Shown in pieces: positions 44,798 through 53,838 of a DNA stretch of 64,000 bases. The DNA is from Marivita hallyeonensis (GTDB lineage: Bacteria > Pseudomonadota > Alphaproteobacteria > Rhodobacterales > Rhodobacteraceae), in assembly GCF_900129875.1 (NCBI RefSeq), contig NZ_FQXC01000003.1, forward strand, positions 248,001-312,000. Direction: 5' to 3'. Both the position numbers and the translations under genes were made by a program. The notes under the pieces were generated by a model. That model saw only the letters and a list, made by a program, of their open reading frames with translations. It ran no database searches and had not been told where the DNA came from. Each line of letters starts with the position of its first letter. The stretch's first letter is position 1.

Positions 44798-47748
44798 GCC
44801 AGGTGAACCGTCTGGATGGCGGGCTGATCGACCGGTCCGAAACGTACTCCTTCCGCTTCGACAGCACGTACCACAAGGGCCACAAGGGCGACACGCTGGC
44901 CTCTGCCCTTTTGGCGAACGGCGTGCGGCTCATGGGACGGTCGTTCAAGTATCACCGTCCGCGTGGTCCGATGACGGCCGGGTCTGAAGAACCGAACGCT
45001 ATCGTCGAACTGCGCGAGGGCGCGCGCAAGGAACCCAACACCCGGGCCACGACCGCAGAGCTTTATGACGGGCTGCGGGCGGCGTCGCAGAACCGCTGGC
45101 CTTCGCTTGCCTTCGACGCGATGGAGATCAACGACCTCCTGTCGAACTTCTTTGCCGCAGGCTTTTACTACAAGACCTTCATGTGGCCTGCCGCCTTCTG
45201 GGAAAAGGTCTATGAGCCGATTATCCGGCGTGCCGCTGGTCTGGGATCGCTTAGCTCGCAGGATGATCCCGACGATTACGACAAGGGCTTCCTGCATTGC
45301 GATCTGCTTATCATCGGCGGTGGCCCTGCCGGTCTGGCCGCTGCGCTGACCGCGGGTGAAAGTGGTGCACGGGTGATCCTGTGCGATGAGGATTTCCTGA
45401 TTGGAGGGCGGCTCAACTTTGAGACCTACGACGTCGGCGGTCAGTCCGGCGCCGCCTGGGCCGCCGAGACGGTCGCGCGGCTACAAACCATGCCGAATGT
45501 CCGCGTCATGCCGCGCACCACCGTCATCGGTGCCTTCGACCACGGCATCTACGGCGCGGTGGAACGGGTGAGCGATCACCTTCCCGTTCCGCAAGAGGGC
45601 AAACCCCGCCAGATCCTGTGGCGCATCACCTCCACGCGCGCGATCCTCTGCGCCGGCGCGACCGAGCGCCCCATCGTGTTCGAAAACAACGACCGCCCCG
45701 GCATCATGCAAGCCAGCGCCATCCGCGCCTATGCGAACCGCTGGGCCGTGACCCCAGCGCAGCAGGTGGCGATCTTCACCAACAATGACGACGGGCACCG
45801 CACGGCGTCTGATCTTGTGTCCAAAGGCGTGGAGGTCGTGTCGGTCATCGACACTCGGCAAGACGCGCTGATATCAACGGACTACGACGTGATCGCAGGC
45901 GGCGTGATCGACCAGACCTGGGGTCGGCTGGGTCTCAAACAGATCGAAGTGAAGATGCCCAAGGGCGGCATCCGCCGGATCAAGTGCGGCGCTTTGGGTG
46001 TGTCAGGCGGCTGGAACCCGAACGTCCATCTCACCTGTCACCAGCGCGGGCGACCGGTCTGGGACGAGGCGCTCTCGGCCTTCGTACCCGGTGGCGCCCT
46101 TCCCCCCGGCATGACCGTTGCGGGCGCGGCGAACGGGGTGTTCTCGACCCATGGCGCACTCAATTCCGGAGCAGAAACCGCCAAAGCCGCGCTGTCGGAC
46201 CTCGGGATGACATCGAAGGCCCCCACCCTCCCAGACGCAGAAGACACGCCCGTCCGCATCACCCCCTTCTGGCACGTCAAATCCGCCAAGCGCGCTTGGG
46301 TGGATCAGCAGAACGATGTAACTGCCAAGGACATCAAACTGGCGCATCAGGAAAACTTCCGCTCTGTCGAGCACCTCAAGCGCTACACCACGCTGGGCAT
46401 GGCCACGGATCAGGGCAAGACGTCCAACGTCGCGGGCCTTGCCATCATGGCCGAGGTCGCGGGCAAGGCGATCCCCGAGGTGGGCACCACCATGTTCCGC
46501 CCGCCCTATGCCCCCACCGCGATGGGTGTGTTCGCCGGGCGCGCCTGGGGGAAGGACGTGCGCCCGACCCGCCTGACCCCAAGCCACAAATGGGCCGAAG
46601 AACAGGGCGCCGTCTTTACCGAATCGGGCCTCTGGCTGCGCGCGCAATGGTATCCGAAGGCGGGCGAGACGCATTGGCGCGAAAGCTGCGACCGGGAGGT
46701 GCTGCAAACCCGCAAATCAGTCGGCGTCTGTGATGTGACCTCGCTCGGCAAGATCGACGTGCAGGGCGCCGACGCAGCAACGTTCCTGAACCTCGTTTAC
46801 TGCAACGGCATGGCAAAGATCCCGGTCGGCAAGGTCCGCTATGGCCTGATGCTGCGCGAAGACGGGTTCGTGATGGATGACGGCACCGCGGCGCGTCTGG
46901 CCGAAGATCATTTCGTTGTCACAACCACGACGGCCAATGCCGTCGGGGTCTACCGGCACATGGAGTTCGTGCGGCAGTGCCTCTGTCCGGACATGGACGT
47001 GCAGCTGATTTCCACCACCGAGGCGTGGGCGCAGTTCGCGGTCGCGGGTCCCAACTCCCGCGCGCTCTTGCGCAAGATCGTGGACCCGGGCGTCGACCTA
47101 TCGAACGACGCCTTCCCGTTCATGGCCTGCGCCGAGGTCACGATCTGCGGCGGCCTACGCGCGCGGTTGTTCCGAATCTCGTTCTCGGGTGAGCTGGCTT
47201 ACGAGATCGCCGTGCCGACCCGTTATGGCGACGCTTTGATCCGGCGCTTAATGACCGCAGGCGAGGAATTCGACGTCGTGCCCTACGGCCTCGAAGCGCT
47301 CAACGTCATGCGGATCGAAAAGGGCCACGTCACCGCGAACGAGTTGAACGGCACAACCACGGCGTTGAACCTTGGCATGGGACGCATGGTGTCCAAGACA
47401 AAGGACTCGATTGGGTCTGTCTTGTCCGAACGCCCCGGGATGAACGAAGAGGATGCGCTGAAGCTGGTCGGACTGAAGCCGGTCGACTTGTCCAACAACG
47501 TACCCGCCGGGGCGCATTTGCTGACCAAGGGCGCGAAGGTGACCGCCACCAACGATCAGGGCTACGTCACCTCTGCGTGTTATTCCCCGAACCTCGGCCA
47601 CCATATCGCGCTGGGGTTCCTGAAATCAGGGGACAGCCGCATCGGTGAGGTGATCCGCCTTGTCAGCCCGCTTACCGGTGTCGATCACGAGGTCGAAGTG
47701 GTCAGCGCCCATTTCCTCGACCCGGAAGGAGAGCGCCTCCGTGCATGA
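44794..47748 (+). CDS. mgdC: N-methylglutamate dehydrogenase subunit C (sarcosine oxidase alpha-like)
   Basis: A 984-residue SoxA homologue. In order: an N-terminal ferredoxin-like segment (HKGDTLASALLANGVRLMGRSFKYH), a nucleotide-binding domain (LLIIGGGPAGLAAAL, near 171-185; ATERPIVFENNDRPGIM), and a C-terminal GCV_T aminomethyl-transferase domain from about residue 630 (VCDVTSLGKIDVQGADAATFL), which binds tetrahydrofolate. It would pass the methyl carbon to tetrahydrofolate as methylene-H4F. The start overlaps mgdB by 4 nt; the longer frame upstream is antisense-like noise. Confidence 0.87.
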   Translation: MSQVNRLDGGLIDRSETYSFRFDSTYHKGHKGDTLASALLANGVRLMGRSFKYHRPRGPMTAGSEEPNAIVELREGARKEPNTRATTAELYDGLRAASQNRWPSLAFDAMEINDLLSNFFAAGFYYKTFMWPAAFWEKVYEPIIRRAAGLGSLSSQDDPDDYDKGFLHCDLLIIGGGPAGLAAALTAGESGARVILCDEDFLIGGRLNFETYDVGGQSGAAWAAETVARLQTMPNVRVMPRTTVIGAFDHGIYGAVERVSDHLPVPQEGKPRQILWRITSTRAILCAGATERPIVFENNDRPGIMQASAIRAYANRWAVTPAQQVAIFTNNDDGHRTASDLVSKGVEVVSVIDTRQDALISTDYDVIAGGVIDQTWGRLGLKQIEVKMPKGGIRRIKCGALGVSGGWNPNVHLTCHQRGRPVWDEALSAFVPGGALPPGMTVAGAANGVFSTHGALNSGAETAKAALSDLGMTSKAPTLPDAEDTPVRITPFWHVKSAKRAWVDQQNDVTAKDIKLAHQENFRSVEHLKRYTTLGMATDQGKTSNVAGLAIMAEVAGKAIPEVGTTMFRPPYAPTAMGVFAGRAWGKDVRPTRLTPSHKWAEEQGAVFTESGLWLRAQWYPKAGETHWRESCDREVLQTRKSVGVCDVTSLGKIDVQGADAATFLNLVYCNGMAKIPVGKVRYGLMLREDGFVMDDGTAARLAEDHFVVTTTTANAVGVYRHMEFVRQCLCPDMDVQLISTTEAWAQFAVAGPNSRALLRKIVDPGVDLSNDAFPFMACAEVTICGGLRARLFRISFSGELAYEIAVPTRYGDALIRRLMTAGEEFDVVPYGLEALNVMRIEKGHVTANELNGTTTALNLGMGRMVSKTKDSIGSVLSERPGMNEEDALKLVGLKPVDLSNNVPAGAHLLTKGAKVTATNDQGYVTSACYSPNLGHHIALGFLKSGDSRIGEVIRLVSPLTGVDHEVEVVSAHFLDPEGERLRA

Positions 47749-48307
47749 TCTGGCCCCCCTTCACGCGCTTGGCGGTGCAGAGGCACGTATCGACACCGTC
47801 GCAGGTGTCACGCTGACCGAGAACATGGGCCTCGCCCTCGCTTCGGTCTCGGCCCGCAAGGGACAAGAGACCGCCTGCCGCGCGCATCTGGGCGAACTCT
47901 TGGAAGGCTCCGCGCCCGAACCGGGCAAGACCGTGCTGCACGACCCCGAGGCCTCCTTCTGGATGGCGCCCGATCAATGGATGGTTGGCGCGCCGTTCGG
48001 CACGCACGAAGACCTCGCTGCACAATTGAAAGCACGATTTTGCGAGACCGCGTCGATCACGGAACAGACCGATGCCTGGGTCTGTTTCGACATGCGCGGT
48101 GACGGGATCGAAGCCGTGATGCAACTCTGCGCCAATATCGATATCGAGCGGATGCAGACTGGCGACGCGGTGCGGACGGTGATCCACTACATGGGGGTCT
48201 ATGTCCTGCGCCGCGATCCGGCGAACTGGTTGCGTATCCTCGGGTCTCGATCCTCGGCCGGATCGTTGCACCATGCGCTGGTGACGGCGATGAAGGCGGC
48301 CTTGTAG
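47741..48307 (+). CDS. mgdD: N-methylglutamate dehydrogenase subunit D (sarcosine oxidase gamma-like)
   Basis: A 188-residue SoxG homologue with the small-subunit pattern: LAPLHALGG, FWMAPDQWMVGAP, ITEQTDAWVCFDMRGDG and YVLRRDPANWLRILGSRSSAGSL. It belongs to the GCV_T-like fold. GTG 47741 follows GGAAGGAGAG and overlaps the mgdC stop by 8 nt, so all four subunits are translationally coupled. It closes the mgd operon; a 244-nt spacer with a repeat follows. Confidence 0.83.
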   Translation: MHDLAPLHALGGAEARIDTVAGVTLTENMGLALASVSARKGQETACRAHLGELLEGSAPEPGKTVLHDPEASFWMAPDQWMVGAPFGTHEDLAAQLKARFCETASITEQTDAWVCFDMRGDGIEAVMQLCANIDIERMQTGDAVRTVIHYMGVYVLRRDPANWLRILGSRSSAGSLHHALVTAMKAAL

Positions 48308-48329
48308 CGAAGCATTCCCGCGCGGAATC

Positions 48330-48455
48330 AAGGCGAAGCCGCCGCGCGATCGGTCACGCCAAAGGCGTGCTTCCAGCACGACCCGCCCCCCGGGCTGGCG
48401 ATTGGTTGCCGTAAGCGCATAGCAAATGCGACTTCAGGACTTGGCCGACATAAAG
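48330..48455 (+). repeat. Intergenic repeat of the methylamine locus, copy A
   Basis: A 126-nt stretch between mgdD and the regulator gene. It shares AAGGCGAAGCCGCCGC, CCGCCCCCCGG..GGCGATTGGT, ..AAGCGC.., GGACTTGGC and CATAAAG in the same order with copy B at 52259-52361. Copy A has about 25 extra nt (around TCACGCC..CAGCACGAC). No open frame is conserved. Confidence 0.65.
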
Positions 48456-48551
48456 TGGATCGCATACTTGATGGACGCCATCCCGCGGTCTGACCATCGC
48501 GCTGTTCCGGACACTGGTTGTTGCAAAACACTTCCGCTAACGTTTCGAGCC

Positions 48552-49172
48552 ATGACCAAACTCACCCAGGACCCACACAAGACGACCGGCCCGCTGCACA
48601 ATGTGCTCGAGGTCGCGATTGGCCGTGAGGTGCGGGCGTTCCGCAAGCAGCAGAAAATGACGGTATCGGATCTGTCCAAGCTCACGGGCATCTCCGTCGG
48701 GATGGTGTCCAAGATCGAGACCGGCAACACCTCGCCCTCTCTCACGACCCTTCAAACGCTTGCCAACGCCTTGTCCGTCCCGCTTACCGCGTTCTTCAAA
48801 ACCTTCGAAGAACGGCGCGATGCCGTGCATACGAAAGCCGGTGAGGGTCTGAGCATCGACCGCGAAGGCACACGCGCCGGGCATCAATACACACTGCTCG
48901 GCCATATCGGCGCCAACCGCAGTGGTGTGATCGTGGAGCCCTATCTGATCGAACTGACATCGGAGTCCGACACGTTCGAGACGTTTCAGCACGACGGGAT
49001 TGAGACGATCTACATGCTGGATGGGGCGGTGGATTATCGCCATGGGTCGCGGATTTATCCGCTCCGCCCGGGCGACACGCTTTTCTTCGAAGCGGACGCA
49101 CCGCACGGACCCGAGACGCTCGTCGCACTTCCAGCGCGCTACCTGTCGATCATCAGCTACCCGCAGGCATAA
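48552..49172 (+). CDS. XRE-family regulator with cupin sensor domain
   Basis: A 206-residue regulator: helix-turn-helix (REVRAFRKQQKMTVSDLSKLTGISVGMVSKIETG, about 25-60) and a C-terminal cupin (about 125-200, HDGIETIYMLDGAVDYRHGSRIYPLRPGDTLFFEADAPHG) with metal- or ligand-binding histidines. It lies between the mgd and mgs operons and faces mgsA, so it is the obvious candidate to control methylamine use; the ligand is unknown. ATG 48552 gives the shortest plausible protein, dropping 42 residues that overlap the repeat. Confidence 0.88.
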   Translation: MTKLTQDPHKTTGPLHNVLEVAIGREVRAFRKQQKMTVSDLSKLTGISVGMVSKIETGNTSPSLTTLQTLANALSVPLTAFFKTFEERRDAVHTKAGEGLSIDREGTRAGHQYTLLGHIGANRSGVIVEPYLIELTSESDTFETFQHDGIETIYMLDGAVDYRHGSRIYPLRPGDTLFFEADAPHGPETLVALPARYLSIISYPQA

Positions 49173-49181
49173 TTCTTGCGC

Positions 49182-49205
49182 AAATTATTCCTAAAGTGAA
49201 TATTT
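49182..49205. promoter_or_regulatory. Candidate operator before mgsA
   Basis: AAATTATTC-CTAAAGT-GAATATTT, an AT-rich dyad with one bulged T, in the 113-nt gap between the XRE-cupin gene and mgsA. Possibly the binding site of that regulator. Confidence 0.35.
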
Positions 49206-49285
49206 CATTCCCCTTATTGCCGATAGCATCCGTGCCTGCTACTTTTCTCGCATCCTGAAAATCTGGCTTGGAAAGGACCACCCGA

Positions 49286-50209
49286 ATGTGTGGGATCGTC
49301 GGATTGTTTCTGAAAGACCGGTCGCTCGAACCTCAGCTTGGGGCGATGCTGACCGATATGCTTATCACGATGACGGATCGCGGCCCCGACAGCGCGGGTA
49401 TCGCGATTTACGGCGAGGATGACGCGACACGGTCCAAAATCACCGTGCAATCGGAAACGCCGGACACCTCTTTCGCGACGCTTGAAGACGACCTCCGCAC
49501 GGCCCTCGGCGCGCAGGTGGCGGTGACGCGGAAGGACACGCATGCGGTCCTGAAAATCCCACGCGGGCAGATCGCTCCGGCGCGCGCGGCGCTGGCGCAG
49601 ATCGACCCTGCTTTGCGCGTCATGTCCTCGGGCGACACAATCGAAATCTACAAAGAGGTCGGCCTGCCCAAAGACGTCGCATCGCGGTTCGACCTGCGCA
49701 GCATGAGCGGAACGCACGGCATCGGCCACACCCGCATGGCGACTGAATCGCTCGTGACCACAATGGGCGCGCATCCGTTCAACACCGGACCCGACCAGTG
49801 CCTCGTGCACAACGGGTCTTTGTCCAACCACAACCGCCTGCGCCGCAAGCTGCAGCGCGAGGGCATCGTCATCGAAACCGAAAACGACACCGAGGTCGGC
49901 GCGGCCTACCTGACCTGGCGGATGCAAAATGGCGCGTCTCTGGGCGAAGCCTTGCAAAGCTCGTTGGACGATCTGGATGGGTTCTTCACCTTTGTCGTCG
50001 GTACAAAAGATGGCTTTGGCGTCGTGCGCGACCCCATTGCATGCAAGCCCGCCGTGATGGCCGAGACCGACCAGTACGTCGCCTTCGGCAGCGAATACCG
50101 CGCCCTCGTGAGCTTGCCCGGCATCGACTACGCCCGCGTTTGGGAGCCAGAACCGGCCACTGTCTATTTCTGGTCGCACGACACCACCCCGACCCGGAAG
50201 GCTGCGTAA
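49286..50209 (+). CDS. mgsA: N-methylglutamate synthase subunit A (class II glutamine amidotransferase)
   Basis: A 307-residue Ntn-type glutaminase domain. The start is MCGIVGLFLKD with the nucleophilic C2 after Met removal, and GIGHTRMATESLV, HPFNTGPDQCLVHNGSLSNHN are the family motifs. It is homologous to GlxB and to the amidotransferase domain of glutamate synthase. In N-methylglutamate synthase it should release methylamine from gamma-glutamylmethylamide, or ammonia from glutamine. GAAAGGA precedes the ATG. mgsB begins 1 nt after its stop codon. Confidence 0.87.
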   Translation: MCGIVGLFLKDRSLEPQLGAMLTDMLITMTDRGPDSAGIAIYGEDDATRSKITVQSETPDTSFATLEDDLRTALGAQVAVTRKDTHAVLKIPRGQIAPARAALAQIDPALRVMSSGDTIEIYKEVGLPKDVASRFDLRSMSGTHGIGHTRMATESLVTTMGAHPFNTGPDQCLVHNGSLSNHNRLRRKLQREGIVIETENDTEVGAAYLTWRMQNGASLGEALQSSLDDLDGFFTFVVGTKDGFGVVRDPIACKPAVMAETDQYVAFGSEYRALVSLPGIDYARVWEPEPATVYFWSHDTTPTRKAA

Positions 50210-50210
50210 G

Positions 50211-50888
50211 ATGCAGACCATCGACATGGACACCACCGCCCTGCGGGATTTGAACGCAGCACTGCAGGCGCAGGCAAACGAAACGAACCAGACCGCGTGG
50301 GAGATCGTGAACCCCAAGGGCAGTCACGCGATTGCGGTCGGTTTGGACGCCCCGATCGAGGTTACGGTGAAAGGCTCCACTGGTTACTACTGCGCCGGAA
50401 TGAACAAGCAGGCGACCGTGCATGTGGCGGGGTCCGCCGGGCCGGGCGTGGCCGAAAACATGATGTCCGGCACAGTGGTGATCGAAGGCGACGCATCGCA
50501 ATACGCGGGCGCGACGGGAAATGGCGGCACGCTCATCATCAAGGGCAACGCGTCTTCGCGCTGTGGGATTTCGATGAAGGGCATCGACATTATCGTGCAC
50601 GGCAATGTCGGTCACATGTCAGCCTTCATGGCGCAGTCGGGTAACCTTGTCGTCTGCGGCGATGCCGGTGAGGCGCTGGGAGACTCGATCTACGAGGCGC
50701 GGCTGTTCGTGCGCGGGTCGGTGAAATCGCTGGGTGCGGACTGCATCGAGAAAGAGATGCGTGACGAGCATATTTCGATGCTCACCGAACTGTTGGCGCG
50801 GGGCGGATGTGACGCGAAACCCGAGGATTTCAAACGGTACGGTTCGGCGCGCCAGTTGTACAACTTCAACATCGACAACGCGTATTGA
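50211..50888 (+). CDS. mgsB: N-methylglutamate synthase subunit B (GltB C-terminal-like)
   Basis: A 225-residue right-handed beta-helix protein matching the GXGXG domain at the C-terminus of glutamate synthase (GlxC). Repeating turns such as GSTGYYCAGMNKQATVHVAGSAG, MMSGTVVIEGDASQYAGATGNGGTLIIKGNASSRCGISMKG are visible. It is a structural part linking glutaminase and synthase subunits. It starts 1 nt after mgsA and ends 10 nt before mgsC. Confidence 0.86.
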   Translation: MQTIDMDTTALRDLNAALQAQANETNQTAWEIVNPKGSHAIAVGLDAPIEVTVKGSTGYYCAGMNKQATVHVAGSAGPGVAENMMSGTVVIEGDASQYAGATGNGGTLIIKGNASSRCGISMKGIDIIVHGNVGHMSAFMAQSGNLVVCGDAGEALGDSIYEARLFVRGSVKSLGADCIEKEMRDEHISMLTELLARGGCDAKPEDFKRYGSARQLYNFNIDNAY

Positions 50889-50898
50889 GGGCTGAGCG

Positions 50899-52242
50899 AT
50901 GAAAGACCTGCCCAACGGCGCGCCGCGCACGGTTCCCATCCAGTCGGCGACGTTTACCAACTCGGTCAACGCCGAAATCCGACGCGCGGCGGCGACCGGG
51001 ATTTACGACATCCGAGGCGGTGGCGCGAAGCGGAAGGTTCCGCATTTCGACGACCTCTTGTTCCTGGGGGCGTCAATCTCGCGCTATCCTTTGGAGGGAT
51101 ATCGGGAGGCCTGCGATACCTCTGTAATGCTGGGCACACGCCACGCGGAGAACCCGATCAAGCTCGACATTCCGATCACCATCGCGGGGATGAGTTTCGG
51201 CGCTCTTTCCGGTGCCGCGAAAGAGGCGTTGGGACGCGGCGCGACCTTGGCCGGAACCTCGACCACCACGGGCGATGGCGGCATGACACCCGAAGAGCGG
51301 GGGCATTCGAAGACGCTCGTCTATCAATATCTGCCATCGCGCTACGGGATGAACCCGGATGATCTGCGCAACGCGGACGCGATCGAAGTCGTCGTCGGGC
51401 AAGGCGCGAAACCCGGCGGCGGCGGAATGTTGTTGGGCCAGAAGATTACCGACCGCGTGGCGGGAATGCGCAACCTTCCCAAAGGGATAGATCAACGATC
51501 CGCCTGTCGTCACCCAGATTGGACCGGGCCCGATGATCTTGAGATCAAGATCCTCGAACTGCGCGAACTCACCGGCTGGAAGGTGCCGATCTACATCAAG
51601 GTCGGTGGCGCACGGCCCTATTTCGACACGACGCTCGCCGTGAAGGCCGGAGCGGATGTTGTTGTGCTAGACGGGATGCAGGGCGGCACCGCGGCGACGC
51701 AGGACGTGTTCATCGAACATGTCGGCATGCCAATCCTCGCCTGTATCCGCGAAGCGGTGCGCGCGCTCGAGGACCTCGGCATGCACCGTGAGGTGCAGTT
51801 GATCGTATCCGGCGGCGTCCGCACCGGGGCGGATGTGGCAAAGTGCATGGCGCTTGGCGCGGATGCGGTGTCTATCGGAACAGCGGCGTTGATTGCCTTG
51901 GGCGACAATGACCCACGGTGGGAGACCGAGTACCAAGCCCTCGGTACAACGGCGGGGGCTTATGACGATTGGCACGAAGGCAACGATCCAGCCGGGATCA
52001 GCACGCAGGACCCGGAACTCGAAGCGCGGCTTGATCCCGTCGAAGGCGGGCGGCGGCTGAACAACTACCTCAAGGTGATGACGCTGGAGGCTCAGACCAT
52101 CGCGCGGGCCTGCGGAAAGAACAAGCTGCACAACCTCGAACCGGAGGATCTGTGCGCGTTGACGATGGAAGCGGCGGCGATGGCGAAGGTGCCTTTGGCC
52201 GGGACGGACTGGTGGCCGGGGAAATCGGGGACAACGTTTTGA
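50899..52242 (+). CDS. mgsC: N-methylglutamate synthase subunit C (FMN glutamate-synthase-like)
   Basis: A 447-residue FMN/TIM-barrel protein of the glutamate synthase family (GlxD). It has IAGMSFGALSGAAKEALGRGA, VGQGAKPGGGGMLLG, IYIKVGGARPYFDTTLAVKAGADVVVLDGMQGGTAA and SGGVRTGADVAKCMALGADAVSIGTAALIALG, the FMN and substrate motifs. The Fe-S cysteines of full-length GltB are reduced. It would form N-methylglutamate. It ends the mgs operon; repeat copy B separates it from gmaS. Confidence 0.88.
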   Translation: MKDLPNGAPRTVPIQSATFTNSVNAEIRRAAATGIYDIRGGGAKRKVPHFDDLLFLGASISRYPLEGYREACDTSVMLGTRHAENPIKLDIPITIAGMSFGALSGAAKEALGRGATLAGTSTTTGDGGMTPEERGHSKTLVYQYLPSRYGMNPDDLRNADAIEVVVGQGAKPGGGGMLLGQKITDRVAGMRNLPKGIDQRSACRHPDWTGPDDLEIKILELRELTGWKVPIYIKVGGARPYFDTTLAVKAGADVVVLDGMQGGTAATQDVFIEHVGMPILACIREAVRALEDLGMHREVQLIVSGGVRTGADVAKCMALGADAVSIGTAALIALGDNDPRWETEYQALGTTAGAYDDWHEGNDPAGISTQDPELEARLDPVEGGRRLNNYLKVMTLEAQTIARACGKNKLHNLEPEDLCALTMEAAAMAKVPLAGTDWWPGKSGTTF

Positions 52243-52258
52243 TTGGATCGTGTGGAGC

Positions 52259-52361
52259 AAAGGCCGAAGGCCGCCGCACATCGTCGGGCCGCCCCCCGGC
52301 CCGGCGATTTGGTAGAGCAAGCGCCTCGCATAAGCGGCATTCGGACTTGGCAATCATAAAG
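52259..52361 (+). repeat. Intergenic repeat of the methylamine locus, copy B
   Basis: 103 nt between mgsC and gmaS, colinear with copy A at 48330-48455: AAGGCCGAAGGCCGCCGC, CCGCCCCCCGG, GGCGATTTGGT, AAGCGC, GGACTTGGC, CATAAAG. Part of the 196-nt gmaS leader; several GC-rich stems are possible (for example CGGGCCGCC..GGCCCG). Confidence 0.65.
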
Positions 52362-52438
52362 CGCATAGAACAACCATAGCATCGCCGCACCGCGGCCCAA
52401 CGCTCCGCGGCTTTGCTCCCAAAATAGGGACGACACAA

Positions 52439-53767
52439 ATGACCACGGACCTCGCCAAATTTGCAGCCGACACCGGCGTCAAATACTTCATGATCTCGTT
52501 CACCGATCTGTTCGGTGGGCAGCGCGCCAAGCTGGTTCCGGCGCAGGCAATTGCCGACATGCAGGAAGAGGGCGCTGGGTTTGCGGGGTTTGCGACATGG
52601 CTCGACATGACGCCGGCGCACCCGGATATGCTCGCCGTGCCCGACCCGTCGTCGGTGATCCAACTGCCTTGGAAACCAGAAGTCGCTTGGGTCGCCGCAA
52701 ACTGCGTGATGGAAGGTGAGGACGTGGCCCAAGCGCCGCGCAACGTGTTACGGCGGTTGATTGATGAGGCGGCGGATCAAGGCTTGCACGTCAAGACAGG
52801 GGTCGAGGCGGAGTATTTTCTGCTGACCCCAGACGGCGACCAGATCAGCGACCCGTTCGATACGGCGGAAAAGCCCTGTTACGACCAGCAGGCGGTGATG
52901 CGCCGCTATGACGTGGTGCGCGAGATTTGTGACTACATGCTCGATCTGGGCTGGGGGCCGTATCAGAACGATCACGAGGACGCGAATGGCCAGTTCGAGA
53001 TGAACTGGGACTATGACGATGCGCTGAAAACGGCGGACAAACACTCCTTCTTCAAGTTCATGACCAAGTCGGTTGCCGAAAAACACGGCTTCCGCGCGAC
53101 CTTTATGCCGAAGCCGATCGAAGGCCTGACCGGCAATGGCTGCCACGTCCATGTGTCGGTTTGGGACGCACCCGGCAAAGCAGCGAAGACAAACGTGTTT
53201 GCCGGTGAAGGCGATGGTCCGACCGGCGAGGTGGGGCTGTCCGAACGCGGCAAACATTTCCTTGGCGGGATCATGAAGCATGCCTCTGGGATGGCGGCGA
53301 TCACCAATCCGACGGTCAACAGCTACAAGCGGATCAACGCGCCGGTCACGACGTCGGGAGCCACATGGGCACCGAACACGGTCACTTGGACCGGGAATAA
53401 CCGGACGCATATGGTGCGCGTGCCGGGGCCGGGGCGGTTCGAGCTCCGGCTCGCAGATGGGGCGGCGAACCCGTATCTGTTGCAGGCCGTCATCATCGCC
53501 GCAGGCCTTTCCGGGCTGGCAAGCCAGGCTGATCCTAGCAAACGATACGACATCGATATGTACGCCGAGGGCCACAAGGTGCGCGGCGCGCCCCGCCTGC
53601 CGCTCAACATGCTCGATGCGCTACGGGCGTTCGACAAGGACAAGGCTCTGAAAACCGCGATGGGTGACGAGTTTTCCTCAGCGTTCCTGAACCTTAAGAT
53701 GCGCGAGTGGAATTCCTACGTGTCGCACTTCACCCAGTGGGAAAAGGACAACACGCTCGACATCTGA
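52439..53767 (+). CDS. gmaS: Gamma-glutamylmethylamide synthetase
   Basis: A 442-residue glutamine-synthetase-family ligase of the GlnT/GmaS group. Motifs: SFTDLFGGQRAKLVP, GVEAEYFLL (metal Glu), YQNDHEDANGQFEMNW, GNGCHVHVSVW (ATP/metal) and TWTGNNRTHMVRVPGPGRFELRLADGAANPYL, the stretch typical of GmaS. It makes gamma-glutamylmethylamide from glutamate, methylamine and ATP. With mgsABC and mgdABCD in the same 10 kb this gives the complete N-methylglutamate route. No trimethylamine monooxygenase (tmm) is seen nearby. Confidence 0.9.
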   Translation: MTTDLAKFAADTGVKYFMISFTDLFGGQRAKLVPAQAIADMQEEGAGFAGFATWLDMTPAHPDMLAVPDPSSVIQLPWKPEVAWVAANCVMEGEDVAQAPRNVLRRLIDEAADQGLHVKTGVEAEYFLLTPDGDQISDPFDTAEKPCYDQQAVMRRYDVVREICDYMLDLGWGPYQNDHEDANGQFEMNWDYDDALKTADKHSFFKFMTKSVAEKHGFRATFMPKPIEGLTGNGCHVHVSVWDAPGKAAKTNVFAGEGDGPTGEVGLSERGKHFLGGIMKHASGMAAITNPTVNSYKRINAPVTTSGATWAPNTVTWTGNNRTHMVRVPGPGRFELRLADGAANPYLLQAVIIAAGLSGLASQADPSKRYDIDMYAEGHKVRGAPRLPLNMLDALRAFDKDKALKTAMGDEFSSAFLNLKMREWNSYVSHFTQWEKDNTLDI

Positions 53768-53838
53768 TTTTACGCTTGTCGATGCGGTGAAATCGGGCAT
53801 GGTGCGTCTGAATGCATACGTTTGCAAAAAGGTGCCCG

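Noticed and set aside
43263-48307. Naming the operon soxBDAG (sarcosine oxidase)
   Set aside because: The homology is real, but linkage to mgsABC and gmaS, and loss of zinc cysteines in the delta-like subunit, fit N-methylglutamate dehydrogenase better.
49286-52242. Reading glxBCD-like genes as an assimilatory glutamate synthase
   Set aside because: Split, shortened subunits lacking the GltD partner and lying next to gmaS point to N-methylglutamate synthase.
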